64,000 nt of DNA from Agrococcus sp. KRD186 (GCF_017168255.1 NZ_JABFAP010000001.1:1039242-1103241); one strand, 5' to 3'. Positions 16,540-26,519 are shown, counted from the first letter of the stretch. Notes: generated by a model not told the origin, from the letters alone. Translations and numbers: made by a program.

Positions 16540-17676
16540 TCAGCGCGTCAGCGAGTAGAAGCGGAAGAAGCTGAAGTCCTCGATCGGCAGCACCTCGACA
16601 CCGGTGAAGCCCGCCTCCAGGGCATAGCGACGCAGGGTCGAGGGCCGCATGACGGTGCCCGTGCCGGCACTGCGCGGATGCGACAGCCCGTCGGGCAGGC
16701 AGACGAACAGGCTGAAGCCGTACATGAGGCGGTCGACATCGTCGCCGGGAGCCGTGAGCTCCTCCGCGACAGCCTCGTCCATGATGACGACCGGGCCGCC
16801 AGGGCGCACCGCCAGGCGCATCGCCTCGAGCACCTCGACGGGCTGCGGCATGTCGTGCAGGCACTCGAAGGCGAACGCCGCGTCGAACGGGCCGTGGTCG
16901 GCGAGATCGGCGCCGTCCGCGACGTGGAACCGCACGCGGTCCGACACCCCCGCCAGGGCCGCGTTGTCGCGCGCGGCGAGCACCGAGGGCTCGTCGACAT
17001 CGAATCCCTCGACGTGCAGTCCGGGGTGCGCCTCGGCGAGCGCGATCGCGGACCAGCCCCCGCCGGCGCCGACGTCCGCGACACGGGCGCCGGGGCGGCC
17101 GAGCACGGCGTCGATCACCGGCACCTCGGCGAGCACGGCGGGGAGCCGCCCGAACCACGGCCGGTTGAGATCCGCCTGCGCCGCACGCGCGTCCTCGCCG
17201 AGCTGCGCCCAGCTCACGCCGCCGCCGGCGCGGTAGGCCTGGAGCAGACCGGGCAGCTGCGGGCCGATGGCCCCGAACATGCGCGGCAGCGGCCCGAGGT
17301 AGGCGAGGCTGGACTCGTCGGTCAGCACTTCTGCGGCAGCCCCGGGCAGCGTGAAGCGTCGCGCCGCCGGGTCGCTGCGCGCGTCCTCCATCGAGAGCAC
17401 GCCGCTGACCGCCTGCTGCTCCAGCCACTCGCGCGCGTAGCGCTCCACGGTGCCGGTCCGCTCGGCGAGCTCGGCCGCCGTGCTGGCGCCGTGCGCCGCA
17501 AGATCGCGGTACCACCCGAGCCTGTCGCCGAGGTAGGCAGCCAGCAAGTCGGTGGTCGCGAGTGCGGCTTGCAGCATCCGGTCGGCGAACGCTTCGACAG
17601 CTCGCTCATGGTCGCCCGCAGGCAGGACCGGGTCGAGGTGCGATGCCTCGGCGGCCGACGAATCGTCGATGCTCAT
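16540..17676 (-). CDS. Class I SAM-dependent methyltransferase
   Basis: A 378-residue protein. The N-terminal ~120 residues look like a winged-helix dimerisation domain (TDLLAAYLGDRLGWYRDLAAHG, TAAELAERTG), as in O-methyltransferases and Rv2258c-like proteins. The SAM site is VADVGAGGGWSAIALA near residue 195, followed by the acidic VEGFDVDEPS and the later FECLHDMPQPVEVL and VIMDE segments. It is probably a small-molecule or cofactor methyltransferase; the substrate is not apparent. It is transcribed in the same direction as dxs, with 68 bases and a palindrome between. Confidence 0.82.
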   Translation of the reverse strand: MSIDDSSAAEASHLDPVLPAGDHERAVEAFADRMLQAALATTDLLAAYLGDRLGWYRDLAAHGASTAAELAERTGTVERYAREWLEQQAVSGVLSMEDARSDPAARRFTLPGAAAEVLTDESSLAYLGPLPRMFGAIGPQLPGLLQAYRAGGGVSWAQLGEDARAAQADLNRPWFGRLPAVLAEVPVIDAVLGRPGARVADVGAGGGWSAIALAEAHPGLHVEGFDVDEPSVLAARDNAALAGVSDRVRFHVADGADLADHGPFDAAFAFECLHDMPQPVEVLEAMRLAVRPGGPVVIMDEAVAEELTAPGDDVDRLMYGFSLFVCLPDGLSHPRSAGTGTVMRPSTLRRYALEAGFTGVEVLPIEDFSFFRFYSLTR

Positions 17677-17767
17677 GCGGTGCTCTCCTTCGAGCGCGCG
17701 ATCAGGCCTCTGCGCCGTTCAGGCTACTCCGCAATCGTCTCGACGATCGGGCAAGGAATGCAGAACA

Positions 17768-17794
17768 GCCCCGCACTCTCGAGGAGCGCGGGGC
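17768..17794 (-). terminator. Terminator after acnA
   Basis: A 7-bp GC stem (GCCCCGC with GCGGGGC) around a 13-base loop lies 18 bases past the acnA stop on the minus strand. The U-run is poor, as usual at this GC content. Confidence 0.5.
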
Positions 17795-17811
17795 CGTTCG
17801 TGCAACTGGGA

Positions 17812-20628
17812 TCAGACCAGCGAGCGGAGGACGTACTGGAGGATGCCGCCGTGGCGGTAGTAGTCGGCCTCACCGGGCGTGTCGATGCGCACGTCGGCAT
17901 CGAACTCGACCGTCTGCTTGCCCTCGGGGCTGTGGTCGGTCGGCTCGGCGATCACGTGCACCGTCTTCGGCGTGCGGCCCTCGTTCAGCTCGGTCAGACC
18001 CGAGATCGAGATCGACTCGGTGCCGTCGAGGCCGAGCGACGACCAGCTCTCCCCTGCCGGGAACTGCAGCGGCACGACGCCCATGCCGATGAGGTTGGAG
18101 CGGTGGATGCGCTCGAACGACTCGACGATGACCGCGGAGACGCCGAGCAGGCTCGTGCCCTTGGCAGCCCAGTCGCGGCTCGAGCCCGAGCCGTACTCCT
18201 TGCCGCCCAGCACGACGAGCGGGGTGCCCTGCGCCTGGTAGTTGACGGATGCGTCGTAGATCGCCGCCTGGTCGCCGGCGTCGGTCGTGAAGTCACGGGT
18301 GAAGCCGCCCTCCACGCCGTCGAGCAGCTGGTTCTTCAGCCGGATGTTCGCGAACGTGCCGCGGATCATGATCTCGTGGTTGCCGCGACGCGAGCCGTAG
18401 GAGTTGAAGTCCTTGCGCTCGACGCCGTGCTCGGTCAGGTAGTGACCCGCCGGGCTGTCGGCCTTGATCGCGCCTGCCGGCGAGATGTGGTCGGTGGTGA
18501 CCGAGTCGCCGAGCGCGGCCAGCACGCGGGCGCCCTGCACGTCGGCCACGGGCGTGAGCTCCATCGTCATGCCCTCGAAGTACGGGGGCTTCCGGACGTA
18601 GGTCGACTCGGCATCCCACTCGAAGACGTCGCCGTCGGGCGTGGGCAGGCTCTGCCAGCGCTCGTCGCCGTCGAACACGGCACCGTACTGCTTGATGAAC
18701 ATCTCGGTGTCGATCGACGAGTCGATCGTCGACTGCACCTCTTCGGCCGAGGGCCAGATGTCGGCGAGGAAGACGTCTTGGCCGTCCTTGCCCTTGCCCA
18801 GCGGCTGGTTCTCGAAGTCGAAGTCCATCGTGCCCGCGAGCGAGTATGCGATGACCAGCGGCGGCGACGCGAGGTAATTCATCTTCACGTCGGGGTTGAT
18901 GCGACCCTCGAAGTTGCGGTTGCCGGAGAGCACGGCGGAGACCGAGAGATCGTGCTCGTTGATCGCCGCGGAGACCTCTTCGATGAGTGGGCCCGAGTTG
19001 CCGATGCACGTAGTGCAGCCGTAGCCGACCGTGTAGAAGCCGAGCTCGTCGAGATCCTTCGTCAGACCCGACTTGTCGTAGTAGTCGGTGACGACCTTCG
19101 AGCCTGGAGCCAGCGTCGTCTTGACCCACGGCTTGGCCTTGAGCCCCTGCGCAACCGCCTTGCGCGCGAGCAGACCAGCGGCGAGCATCACCGAGGGGTT
19201 CGACGTGTTGGTGCACGAGGTGATGGCGGCGATGGTGACGGCGCCATGGTCGAGCACATACGATTCGCCGCTGGCCGACTGCACCTCAACCGGATGGGAC
19301 ACCGAGTGGGGCCCGCCGCTGTTGATGTGCACCTCGCGGGTGTCCGAGTCCTCGTCGCCGGGGCCGGCGCCGGGGTCGGATGCGGGGAACGAGTGCTTCG
19401 ACTCGAGGTCGACCATCGAGTTGCTCGTAGACGCGGTCGCGTAGTTCAGGATGTCCTTCGAGAACTGCGCCTTCGCCTTCGACAGCTCGATGCGGTCCTG
19501 CGGACGCTTCGGGCCGGCGATCGACGGCACGACGGTGCTCAGGTCGAGCTCGAGGTACTCCGAGAACTCCGGCTCGACCGAGGGGTCGTGCCACAGGCCC
19601 TGCTGCTTCGCGTAGGCCTCGACGAGCGCGACCTGCTGCTCGTCGCGGCCGGTGAGCCGCAGGTAGTCGAGCGTGACGTCGTCGACCGGGAAGATGGCGG
19701 CCGTCGAGCCGAACTCTGGGCTCATGTTGCCGATCGTCGCGCGGTTGGCGAGCGGCACGGCGCCGACGCCGGTGCCGTAGAACTCGACGAACTTGCCCAC
19801 CACGCCGTGCTTGCGGAGCAGTTCGGTGATGGTGAGCACCACATCCGTCGCCGTCACGCCGGTGGCGATCTCGCCCGTGAGCCTGAAGCCGACAACCCGC
19901 GGGATGAGCATCGAGACGGGCTGGCCGAGCATGGCCGCCTCAGCCTCGATGCCGCCCACGCCCCAGCCGAGCACGCCCAGGCCGTTGACCATCGTGGTGT
20001 GCGAGTCGGTGCCGACGACGGTGTCGGGGTAGACGGTCAGCTCGCCGTCGAACTCGCGGGCGTAGGTGACCTTCGCGAGGTTCTCGATGTTGACCTGGTG
20101 CACGATGCCGGTGCCCGGCGGGACCACCTTGAAGTCGTCGAAGGCCGTCTGGCCCCAGCGCAGGAACTGGTAGCGCTCGCCGTTGCGCTGGTACTCGATC
20201 TCGACGTTGCGCTCGAACGCGTCGGGGGTGCCGAACAGGTCGGCGATCACCGAGTGGTCGATCACGAGCTCGACGGGTGCGAGCGGGTTGATCTGGTTGG
20301 CGTCGCCGCCCAGCTCCGCCACGGCCTCGCGCATGGTCGCGAGATCGACGATGCAGGGCACGCCGGTGAAGTCCTGGAGCACGACGCGCGCCGGTGTGAA
20401 CTGGATCTCGACGTTGGGCTCTGCCGACGCATCCCACGAGCCGAGCGCCTCGATCTGCTGCTTCGTGACGTTCGCGCCGTCCTCGGTGCGCAGCAGGTTC
20501 TCGAGCAGCACCTTGAGGCTGAACGGCAGGCGCTCATGCCCCGCCACCTTGTCGATTCGGTAGAGCGTGTAGTCGGTGCCTCCGACTGACAGCGAGCTCT
20601 TGCTGTCGAAGCTGTTCGGATTCGCCAT
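17812..20628 (-). CDS. acnA: Aconitate hydratase (aconitase A)
   Basis: A 938-residue TCA-cycle enzyme that converts citrate to isocitrate through cis-aconitate. The three [4Fe-4S] ligand cysteines are visible: one in [17 protein letters not shown] and two in [12 protein letters not shown]. The substrate-binding region [21 protein letters not shown] and the C-terminal swivel domain with [15 protein letters not shown] and [13 protein letters not shown] are intact. Start at ATG 20628 is supported by AAGGAG. Upstream lies a perfect MarR-type palindrome, suggesting regulated expression, and downstream a terminator; it appears to be a single-gene unit. Confidence 0.97.
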   Translation of the reverse strand: MANPNSFDSKSSLSVGGTDYTLYRIDKVAGHERLPFSLKVLLENLLRTEDGANVTKQQIEALGSWDASAEPNVEIQFTPARVVLQDFTGVPCIVDLATMREAVAELGGDANQINPLAPVELVIDHSVIADLFGTPDAFERNVEIEYQRNGERYQFLRWGQTAFDDFKVVPPGTGIVHQVNIENLAKVTYAREFDGELTVYPDTVVGTDSHTTMVNGLGVLGWGVGGIEAEAAMLGQPVSMLIPRVVGFRLTGEIATGVTATDVVLTITELLRKHGVVGKFVEFYGTGVGAVPLANRATIGNMSPEFGSTAAIFPVDDVTLDYLRLTGRDEQQVALVEAYAKQQGLWHDPSVEPEFSEYLELDLSTVVPSIAGPKRPQDRIELSKAKAQFSKDILNYATASTSNSMVDLESKHSFPASDPGAGPGDEDSDTREVHINSGGPHSVSHPVEVQSASGESYVLDHGAVTIAAITSCTNTSNPSVMLAAGLLARKAVAQGLKAKPWVKTTLAPGSKVVTDYYDKSGLTKDLDELGFYTVGYGCTTCIGNSGPLIEEVSAAINEHDLSVSAVLSGNRNFEGRINPDVKMNYLASPPLVIAYSLAGTMDFDFENQPLGKGKDGQDVFLADIWPSAEEVQSTIDSSIDTEMFIKQYGAVFDGDERWQSLPTPDGDVFEWDAESTYVRKPPYFEGMTMELTPVADVQGARVLAALGDSVTTDHISPAGAIKADSPAGHYLTEHGVERKDFNSYGSRRGNHEIMIRGTFANIRLKNQLLDGVEGGFTRDFTTDAGDQAAIYDASVNYQAQGTPLVVLGGKEYGSGSSRDWAAKGTSLLGVSAVIVESFERIHRSNLIGMGVVPLQFPAGESWSSLGLDGTESISISGLTELNEGRTPKTVHVIAEPTDHSPEGKQTVEFDADVRIDTPGEADYYRHGGILQYVLRSLV

Positions 20629-20716
20629 GGTGACTCCTTAGCGGTCTCGCAGGATGCGCTGGATGCGCCTCGAGTGTATGCCTCGGGCCTTCGCCGTGGG
20701 CGGGCTCGAAGCGAGT

Positions 20717-20734
20717 TATCTTGACGTCAAGATA
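20717..20734. promoter_or_regulatory. Perfect 18-bp palindrome upstream of acnA, MarR-type operator candidate
   Basis: TATCTTGACGTCAAGATA is completely self-complementary. It begins 88 bases upstream of the acnA ATG and ends two bases from the DUF3159 stop codon. The half-site TATCTTGA and 18-bp length are those of many actinobacterial MarR-family operators; the Streptomyces MarR protein TamR is known to act on aconitase. Which protein binds here is inference. Confidence 0.6.
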
Positions 20735-20736
20735 TC

Positions 20737-21546
20737 TTAGCGCGTTCCCGGTTCCGGCGTGCCCGCTGGCGTGTCTGCGTCCGGAGTCTCGAGCACGGTG
20801 CGCACCATCAGCCACGTCACCCAGAGTGTCGCGAGGTAGAGCGGCACGCCCATCAGGATCTTCGCGCCGGCGAGCAGCTCGACCGCGCCCACGGTCCCCT
20901 GCTCCGCGGCGAAGTACAGCGGCACCTGCACCGCGAGGCGGGCACCGATGACGATCAACCACAGGATCGTCGACTGCCAGGCGACCGTGCGCTTGGCCCG
21001 CTCGGTGCGCCACGCGTGCGGCGTCGCTGTGAGGGCGCCGGCGATCACGCCGACGAGCGGTCGCCGCAGCAGCATGCTGGTCAGCAGCACCAGCACGACC
21101 ACCGTGTTGACGGTGAAGCCCCAGAGGAAGTTGTCCTCGCCCTGGCCGGTGAACAGTGCCACCACGGCCGAGATCCCTACGCCGATGAGGCCCGCGAACG
21201 CGAGCACGGGCTGCCCCTTCTGCAGCACGCGCCAGGCGACGAAGCCGATGGAGATGACCAGCGGCACCAGCACCGAGAGCCAGACGGTCTTCGTGGTCGC
21301 GTAGAGCACCAGGAAGACGATGCCGGGCAGCAGCGACTCGATGAGGCCGCGGACGCCGCCCATCGCCTCGATCAGCGCGCGGGGACTCGGCTTCGCGGTC
21401 GGGTCGAGCTGGCCGAGCTTCGAGCCGCGGATCGCGCCGCCCACCTGGTCGGCGAACGACGGCTCGCGCGGCTGCTCCGGATCGGGCTGGTCGTGCGGGT
21501 CTCGCTCGTGGGACTCGCCGTCGTGAGACTCCCCCGCCACCGTCAC
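20737..21546 (-). CDS. DUF3159 family integral membrane protein
   Basis: A 269-residue membrane protein of the actinobacterial DUF3159 family, function unknown. The N-terminal ~50 residues are polar and acidic (His/Asp/Pro-rich); then come about six membrane helices, the first being IESLLPGIVFLVLYATTK (residues near 75-92). The GTG start at 21546 overlaps the DUF3710 stop as GTGA, so it is the last gene of the coupled dut-DUF3710-DUF3159 operon. An in-frame GTG two codons further on is the alternative. Confidence 0.87.
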   Translation of the reverse strand: MTVAGESHDGESHERDPHDQPDPEQPREPSFADQVGGAIRGSKLGQLDPTAKPSPRALIEAMGGVRGLIESLLPGIVFLVLYATTKTVWLSVLVPLVISIGFVAWRVLQKGQPVLAFAGLIGVGISAVVALFTGQGEDNFLWGFTVNTVVVLVLLTSMLLRRPLVGVIAGALTATPHAWRTERAKRTVAWQSTILWLIVIGARLAVQVPLYFAAEQGTVGAVELLAGAKILMGVPLYLATLWVTWLMVRTVLETPDADTPAGTPEPGTR

Positions 21547-22139
21547 GCCGACTTCGGGGCGCGGAGCGCGATGAGCTCGCGAGGCGGCATCGGCTCGACG
21601 CCTCGGCACACCACGGTCGAGCGGAAGAGCTCGATCGCGGCGGCGGCCTTCGTGTCGTCGATCGCCGCCTGGCCGCCGATCAGGCCCTGCAGCATCCAGC
21701 GCGGGCCGTCGACACCGATGATCCGCACGGCCCGCGGAGCGCCGTCAGGCCCGGACTGCAGGCGCGCCCGCAGCTCGCGTCCGAGCAGCCCCTCGGCCTC
21801 CTCGACCGTGGCGCCCTGGCGCTCCAGCTGGGTGCGCAGCACCTCGCGCACCGGCGCCCAGATGCCCTCGCTGCGCGGAGCCGCGAACGGCTGCAGCTGC
21901 ACGGTCGAGCCCTCGTGCTCGAGGGTGACCGCCACGATCCGCTTCGTCTTCTCCTCGACCTCCAGGCGCATCTGCATCCCCGGCCGCGGCACGATGCGCA
22001 GGCCTCCGAGGTCGACGTAGGGGCGCACGGGCGCCTCGGACTCGTCGAGCGGGCCGACTTCGGCGCGATCGGCCGGTGCGCTCTTCTCGACCAGCTCCTC
22101 GTCGTCGCGCAGCTGACCGTCGTCAGTGGTCTCCGTCAT
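21543..22139 (-). CDS. DUF3710 family protein
   Basis: A 198-residue soluble protein of the DUF3710 family, function unknown, found next to dUTPase in many actinobacteria. The first ~35 residues are acidic and probably disordered; the conserved core starts at [12 protein letters not shown] and includes [10 protein letters not shown] and the end [10 protein letters not shown]. Its ATG overlaps the dut stop (ATGA) and its stop overlaps the DUF3159 start (GTGA). Confidence 0.87.
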   Translation of the reverse strand: MTETTDDGQLRDDEELVEKSAPADRAEVGPLDESEAPVRPYVDLGGLRIVPRPGMQMRLEVEEKTKRIVAVTLEHEGSTVQLQPFAAPRSEGIWAPVREVLRTQLERQGATVEEAEGLLGRELRARLQSGPDGAPRAVRIIGVDGPRWMLQGLIGGQAAIDDTKAAAAIELFRSTVVCRGVEPMPPRELIALRAPKSA

Positions 22140-22588
22140 CGTGCTGTCCCCTCTGGTGCGGCGCCGTGGCCGGTGGATCCGTGCCCGCGCTCGCCTCGAT
22201 CCGATCCCGGCAGTCGCTCGACCTCGATGAACCGGGCGCGCTCGACACGCTGCACGATCAGCTGCGCGATGCGGTCGCCGACCTCGATGCGGTGCGGCTC
22301 GTCGCCGGTGTTGAGCAGGTTGACCTTGATCTCGCCCCGATAGCCCGCGTCCACGGTGCCCGGCGCGTTCACGATCGTGATCCCGTGCTTGGCAGCCAGG
22401 CCGCTGCGCGGGTGCACGAAGGCGGCGTAGCCGTCCGGCAGGGCGATCGCGATCCCCGTGCCGACCAGCGCGCGCTGGCCGGGTTCGAGGGTCACCGCCT
22501 CTGCGGCGTGCATGTCTGCACCGGCGTCTCCCGGGTGCGCGTAGGCGGGCACCGGCGTTCCGGTGATGAGGATCTCGACCTGATGCAT
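22136..22588 (-). CDS. dut: dUTP diphosphatase (dUTPase)
   Basis: A 150-residue trimeric dUTPase that hydrolyses dUTP to dUMP, keeping uracil out of DNA and supplying dTMP synthesis. All five motifs are seen: [11 protein letters not shown] (1), VHPRSGLA (2), [13 protein letters not shown] with the uracil-binding hairpin (3), [10 protein letters not shown] (4) and the glycine-rich arm [10 protein letters not shown] (5). Start at ATG 22588. It heads the coupled operon dut-DUF3710-DUF3159 and is divergent from DUF3093 with 69 bases between starts. Confidence 0.95.
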   Translation of the reverse strand: MHQVEILITGTPVPAYAHPGDAGADMHAAEAVTLEPGQRALVGTGIAIALPDGYAAFVHPRSGLAAKHGITIVNAPGTVDAGYRGEIKVNLLNTGDEPHRIEVGDRIAQLIVQRVERARFIEVERLPGSDRGERGHGSTGHGAAPEGTAR

Positions 22589-22657
22589 CGCAGTCGAGGC
22601 TAGCCGAGCACCGCACGCGCGGCGAACCGGAGTTGCGGGACACGGGATGATGGAGGC

Positions 22658-23113
22658 ATGGAATCCGTCCCCTCGCACCGCGAACGGCTCGTGCCGCCGT
22701 GGTGGATGCTCGCCGTCCTGCTCCTCATCGTGCCCGCCGCACTGCTGGTGTTCCTGCCCGTCAGCATCGTGACCGGCATGATCGTCGCCATCGGCCTCTA
22801 CGCCGCGATCGTGCTGGCGCTCTGGCTCGGCGCGCCGAGCATCGAGCTGCGCGACGGCCAGCTGCGCGCGGGCAGGGCCCGCATCGGCGTGCACGAGCTC
22901 GGCACACCGGATGCGGTGCTGGGCTCCGAGGCGAAGCTCGCCCTGCGGGCGGGCTGGGATCCCGCAGACCATCACGTCGTCTCACCCTGGACCACCTCGC
23001 TCGTGCGCGTGCCGGTGATCGACGAGGAGGACCCCACGCCTGCCTGGATCATGAGCACCCGCCGACCGGAGCGCCTCGCCGCCGCCATCGAGGCGGCGCA
23101 GAAGAGCCGCTGA
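22658..23113 (+). CDS. DUF3093 family membrane protein
   Basis: A 151-residue protein of the actinobacterial DUF3093 family. Two closely spaced membrane helices (about residues 15-34 and 37-56, [19 protein letters not shown] and the following Val/Ile/Ala-rich stretch) are followed by a cytoplasmic beta-rich domain ending in the conserved [15 protein letters not shown]. The function is unknown. The stop codon is part of a bidirectional terminator shared with the convergent DUF4193 gene. Confidence 0.88.
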   Translation: MESVPSHRERLVPPWWMLAVLLLIVPAALLVFLPVSIVTGMIVAIGLYAAIVLALWLGAPSIELRDGQLRAGRARIGVHELGTPDAVLGSEAKLALRAGWDPADHHVVSPWTTSLVRVPVIDEEDPTPAWIMSTRRPERLAAAIEAAQKSR

Positions 23114-23132
23114 CGCGACGCGTCAGCGGCTC
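23104..23132. terminator. Bidirectional terminator between DUF3093 and DUF4193 genes
   Basis: A perfect 13-bp stem (GAGCCGCTGACGC paired with its complement) with a 3-base loop sits between convergent genes; the DUF3093 stop TGA (23111-23113) is inside the left arm. Confidence 0.75.
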
Positions 23133-23156
23133 AGTGCTGGCCTGTGCGGGAGCGAC

Positions 23157-23444
23157 TCAGGACGCGCACTCCGCGCAGATCGGCCCGAGCTTGGTCTCGT
23201 GGTCGAACTGCAGGCGGTCCTTCACCAGGAAGCAGCTCACGCAGGTGAACTCGTGCTCCTGCGGGGGCAGCACTACCACGTCGAGCTCGACATCGGCGAG
23301 GTCGGCTGCGGAGAGGTCGAAGCTGCCGGGGTTGTCGGCGTCGTCGTCAGTCGCGACGCTCTTCGACGGCACTCGCTCCTTGAGCGCCTCGATCGACTCG
23401 TTCTCGTCGTCGGTCTTGCGCGGGGCGTCGTAATCGGTGGCCAT
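23157..23444 (-). CDS. DUF4193 family zinc-ribbon-like protein
   Basis: A 95-residue actinobacterial protein of the DUF4193 family, function unknown. The first 60 residues are acidic; the C-terminal third has two CxxC pairs, TCVSCFL and ICAEC, 22 residues apart, predicting a small zinc ribbon. The first Met of the family sequence MATDYDAP is at 23444. It is divergent from sepH and usually neighbours dut and sepH in this phylum. Confidence 0.9.
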   Translation of the reverse strand: MATDYDAPRKTDDENESIEALKERVPSKSVATDDDADNPGSFDLSAADLADVELDVVVLPPQEHEFTCVSCFLVKDRLQFDHETKLGPICAECAS

Positions 23445-23487
23445 CTGGCATTTCCTTGCTGGGCGTTGGTGGGCGGCGTCGGCGCAC

Positions 23488-23516
23488 ATTCTGCACGAAA
23501 GCGGCATCCGAGGCAA
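23488..23516 (-). promoter_or_regulatory. Promoter of the DUF4193 gene
   Basis: On the minus strand TTGCCT (23511-23516) and CAGAAT (23488-23493) are 17 bases apart, about 44 bases before the ATG. Confidence 0.5.
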
Positions 23517-23678
23517 ATCAGATATCCAGGTGCGGCTCGTGCGTCGATACGTTGCTGGGCAGGCCGGTGTCCTGCACCGCATGGAACGCACGGCGCGCCC
23601 GCCCCATTCCCGCTCAGGCGACGGTCTGCGTGGGATGCTGTCGCAATCTGAGATCTGGCCAGGAAGGACCGACGAATC

Positions 23679-24911
23679 ATGCAGCAGCTGAGCGTCATCG
23701 GCGTCGAGGACGACGTGCTCATCCTCGAGTCCGCGTCCGGCGAGCGCTTCCGCGTGCCCGTCGATGCCCTGCCCGAGCACCGCAAGCCGGCGGCAGCGAT
23801 CCCCCACCGGGAGCGCAAGGCCCGACCGCGCGACATTCAGGCGCTCATCCGCGGCGGCATGACCGCCGAGGAGGTCGCTTCGGTGACCGGCGAGGAGCTC
23901 GCCTACATCGAGCGCTTCGAAGGGCCCGTGGTCGCCGAGCGTAACCATGTGCTCGCCTCGGCACTCTCGATCCCGGTCGCATCCGGCGACATCGATCCGC
24001 TCGCGGGCGAGACGACCTTCGGGGCCGCGATCGACGAGCGACTGAGCGACCTGCGCGCATCCGACCGCACGTGGGCGGCCTGGAAGGACGCCGAAGGTGG
24101 TGCCTGGACGGTGCGCCTGCGCTTCACGACGGAGGCGATCCAGCACGAGGCCGTCTGGGGCTACGAGCCCAAAAAGGCGACGCTGACGCCGCGCGGCAAG
24201 GAGGCGACCTCGCTCAGCCAGACCGGCGACGCGACGAGCGTGCTCGTGCCACGACTGCGGGCGATCGATCGTCAGCAGCGCCCTGCGGCCCCCGATGCCG
24301 CCGCCACGGCACCGGTCTCGGCTCCGGCACCCGCCGACGACGCGGACGCACCTCCGATCTCGCAGCGCGCGGCGCAGCGCGACACGGGTCGCTTCCACTC
24401 CGACGCCTTCCGCATCCAGCGCGCCACCACCCGTCCCGCTCCCGAGCCGGTCGAGCCCGGAGTCGGCCTCGAGGAGGCCGTCGAGAGCTCCTCGGCGCCC
24501 GCGCCGTCCGAGGCGCCCGCCCCCAGTCGGCAGCAGGAGCCCACGAAGGCCGACAACCCGTGGCTGCGCCGTCGCGGCGGCGAGGTGGGCAGCCAGCCGG
24601 AGGACGTGCAGCACGCGGCGATCAACCGTCCTGCGGCATCCGCGCAGCCCAACCACACCGCGGAGCTGCTCGATGCCCTGCGCCGCCGCCGCAGCGAGCG
24701 CGAGGCGACGCTGCGCACGGCCGAGAGCGAGCCGAGCCTGTTCGAGGTCGAGCCAGAGACCGCCGACGCGGCGCCGTCGGCGCCTGCTCAGCAGGAGCAG
24801 CGCCCGCAGCGCGCCACCGGCACAGGACCGGTGCCCGGCCGCAAGCGCGGCTCGCGCGCCGCCATGCCCAGCTGGGACGAGATCGTCTTCGGCTCGCGCA
24901 CCGACGACTGA
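23679..24911 (+). CDS. sepH: Septation protein SepH
   Basis: A 410-residue cell-division protein. In Streptomyces SepH stimulates FtsZ filament assembly at the septum. The N-terminal DUF3071 domain (residues 1 to about 170) has the conserved start LSVIGVEDDVLILES, a helix-turn-helix-like stretch RDIQALIRGGMTAEEVASVTG, and the C-terminal strand WTVRLRFTTEAIQHEAVW. The rest is a long, disordered Pro/Ala/Glu-rich tail ending in the short basic-acidic motif RAAMPSWDEIVFG, which is typical for the family. A Shine-Dalgarno AGGAAGG precedes the ATG; a strong terminator follows. Confidence 0.92.
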   Translation: MQQLSVIGVEDDVLILESASGERFRVPVDALPEHRKPAAAIPHRERKARPRDIQALIRGGMTAEEVASVTGEELAYIERFEGPVVAERNHVLASALSIPVASGDIDPLAGETTFGAAIDERLSDLRASDRTWAAWKDAEGGAWTVRLRFTTEAIQHEAVWGYEPKKATLTPRGKEATSLSQTGDATSVLVPRLRAIDRQQRPAAPDAAATAPVSAPAPADDADAPPISQRAAQRDTGRFHSDAFRIQRATTRPAPEPVEPGVGLEEAVESSSAPAPSEAPAPSRQQEPTKADNPWLRRRGGEVGSQPEDVQHAAINRPAASAQPNHTAELLDALRRRRSEREATLRTAESEPSLFEVEPETADAAPSAPAQQEQRPQRATGTGPVPGRKRGSRAAMPSWDEIVFGSRTDD

Positions 24912-24924
24912 CCGCGACGGCCGC

Positions 24925-24956
24925 GAAGCGGGAGGCGCCCTGGCGCCTCCCGCTTC
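24925..24956 (+). terminator. Terminator after sepH
   Basis: A perfect 15-bp stem (GAAGCGGGAGGCGCC with its complement) and a two-base nominal loop start 14 bases after the sepH stop and are followed by GGCGTTTCC. Confidence 0.8.
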
Positions 24957-24980
24957 GGCGTTTCCTGAGCAGAAATGCAG

Positions 24981-25000
24981 ACATGAACGGCACGTCATGT
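24981..25000. promoter_or_regulatory. Inverted repeat upstream of MHS transporter
   Basis: ACATGA-n8-TCATGT lies 46 bases before the transporter ATG, in the place where its promoter should be. It is a possible operator of an unknown regulator. Confidence 0.35.
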
Positions 25001-25045
25001 TAGGTTGCTCGACGGCACGTCCCGTGCACCTACAAGGAGGTAGGC

Positions 25046-26413
25046 ATGACCCAGTCCGTCCATGACACGTCGAGAGACAACACCCGCAAGGGGCTCGGCA
25101 AGGTCGTCACCGCCTCGATGGCAGGCACTGTCGTCGAGTGGTACGAGTTCTTCCTGTACGCCACCGCGGCGACGATCGTCTTCAACGTGCTCTTCTTCCC
25201 GCCCAGCGATGACCCGTACGCGCCCATCATCAGCGCGTTCCTCACCTACGCGGTGGGCTTCATCGCGCGCCCGCTCGGCGGCATCGTGTTCGGCCACTTC
25301 GGCGACAAGTACGGGCGCAAGAAGCTGCTGCAGCTCGCGATCATCCTGGTCGGCGTCTCGACGTTCCTGATGGGCTGCCTGCCCACCTTCGAGCAGATCG
25401 GCTACTGGGCTCCGGCGCTGCTGGTCATCCTGCGCTTCTTCCAGGGCTTCGCGGTCGGCGGCGAATGGGGCGGCGGCGTGCTGCTGGTCGCCGAGCACGC
25501 TCCCAACAAGGAGCGCGGATTCTGGGCGTCGTTCCCGCAGGCGGCGGTGCCGATCGGCAACCTGCTCGCCACGGTCGTGCTGCTCGTGCTGCAGTGGACG
25601 CTCGACGACGAGGCGTTCCTCAGCTGGGGCTGGCGCATCGCGTTCTGGCTCTCGGTCGTCATCGTCGCGATCGGCTACTACATCCGCACCCGCATCGAGG
25701 ACGCGCCGATCTTCCAGCAGGTCAAGGATGAGGTCGCGGCCTCGAAGGCGCAGGGCTACGGCGTCACCGAGGTGTTGAAGCGCTACCCCAAGGGCGTGCT
25801 GACGGCCATGGGCCTGCGCTTCGCCGAGAACATCCTGTACTACCTGGTGGTGGTCTTCTCGATCACCTACCTGGGCGTCGCGATGGAGTACGACGTGACC
25901 CGAGTGCTCGGCCTGATGGCGATCGCCCACGTGGCGCACATGATCTTCGTGCCGCTGGTGGGCCGCTTCGTCGACACCGTCGGACGGCGGCCCGTCTACA
26001 TGGCCGGCGCGATCACCGGTGCGTCGTGGGGCTTCATCGCCTTCCCGATGTTCCAGAGCGGCAACGACGCGATCATCCTGCTCGGCATCGTGCTCGGGCT
26101 GTTCTTCCACGCACTCATGTACGCCGGCCAGCCGGCGATCATGGCCGAGATCTTCCCGACGCGCATGCGCTACTCGGGTGTCTCGCTCGGCTACCAGGTC
26201 ACCTCGATCGTCGCGGGCTCGCTCGCACCGATCATCGCCACGGCGCTGCTGCGGCAGTACGAGAGCCACATCCCGGTGGCGATCTACCTCTTGATCGCCT
26301 GCGTGATCACCCTGATCGCGGTGTTCGCGCTCAAGGAGACCAAGGGCATCTCGCTGCACGACGTCGACGACGAGGACCGTCGCCGCGTGCTGGAGGAGAG
26401 GGGCACGGTCTGA
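25046..26413 (+). CDS. MFS transporter, metabolite:H+ symporter (MHS) family
   Basis: A 455-residue permease with 12 predicted membrane helices. The N-terminus VVEWYEFFLYATAATIVF, the loop GHFGDKYGRKK after helix 2, and the motif GFAVGGEWGGGVLLVAEHAP in helix 4 are signatures of MHS symporters (shikimate, alpha-ketoglutarate, proline/betaine, dicarboxylate carriers). The start is fixed by AAGGAGG at 25034-25040. It lies upstream of a 3-hydroxyisobutyrate dehydrogenase-like and a zinc alcohol dehydrogenase gene on the same strand, so the substrate may be an organic acid handled by them (inference). Confidence 0.88.
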   Translation: MTQSVHDTSRDNTRKGLGKVVTASMAGTVVEWYEFFLYATAATIVFNVLFFPPSDDPYAPIISAFLTYAVGFIARPLGGIVFGHFGDKYGRKKLLQLAIILVGVSTFLMGCLPTFEQIGYWAPALLVILRFFQGFAVGGEWGGGVLLVAEHAPNKERGFWASFPQAAVPIGNLLATVVLLVLQWTLDDEAFLSWGWRIAFWLSVVIVAIGYYIRTRIEDAPIFQQVKDEVAASKAQGYGVTEVLKRYPKGVLTAMGLRFAENILYYLVVVFSITYLGVAMEYDVTRVLGLMAIAHVAHMIFVPLVGRFVDTVGRRPVYMAGAITGASWGFIAFPMFQSGNDAIILLGIVLGLFFHALMYAGQPAIMAEIFPTRMRYSGVSLGYQVTSIVAGSLAPIIATALLRQYESHIPVAIYLLIACVITLIAVFALKETKGISLHDVDDEDRRRVLEERGTV

Positions 26414-26519
26414 TCGCTCGATCAGCACCCTGATCGGGACGGGCGGTGAGCGCGAGTTCGCCGCCCGTTCCGCGTCTCACGGGATAGCGTGGAAGTCACA
26501 CCTTCGGAAGGAATCGACG

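Noticed and set aside
17728..17745. Short inverted repeat ATCGTC-n2-GACGAT upstream of the 16540-17676 methyltransferase gene
   Set aside because: Such short GC-balanced repeats are frequent by chance here and it does not align with a promoter.
16678..20589. A very long open frame (over 1300 codons) on the plus strand, antisense to aconitase and the methyltransferase
   Set aside because: It is rich in Arg/Asp/Val/His, has no recognisable domain, and is the expected codon-position shadow of real minus-strand genes in high-GC DNA.
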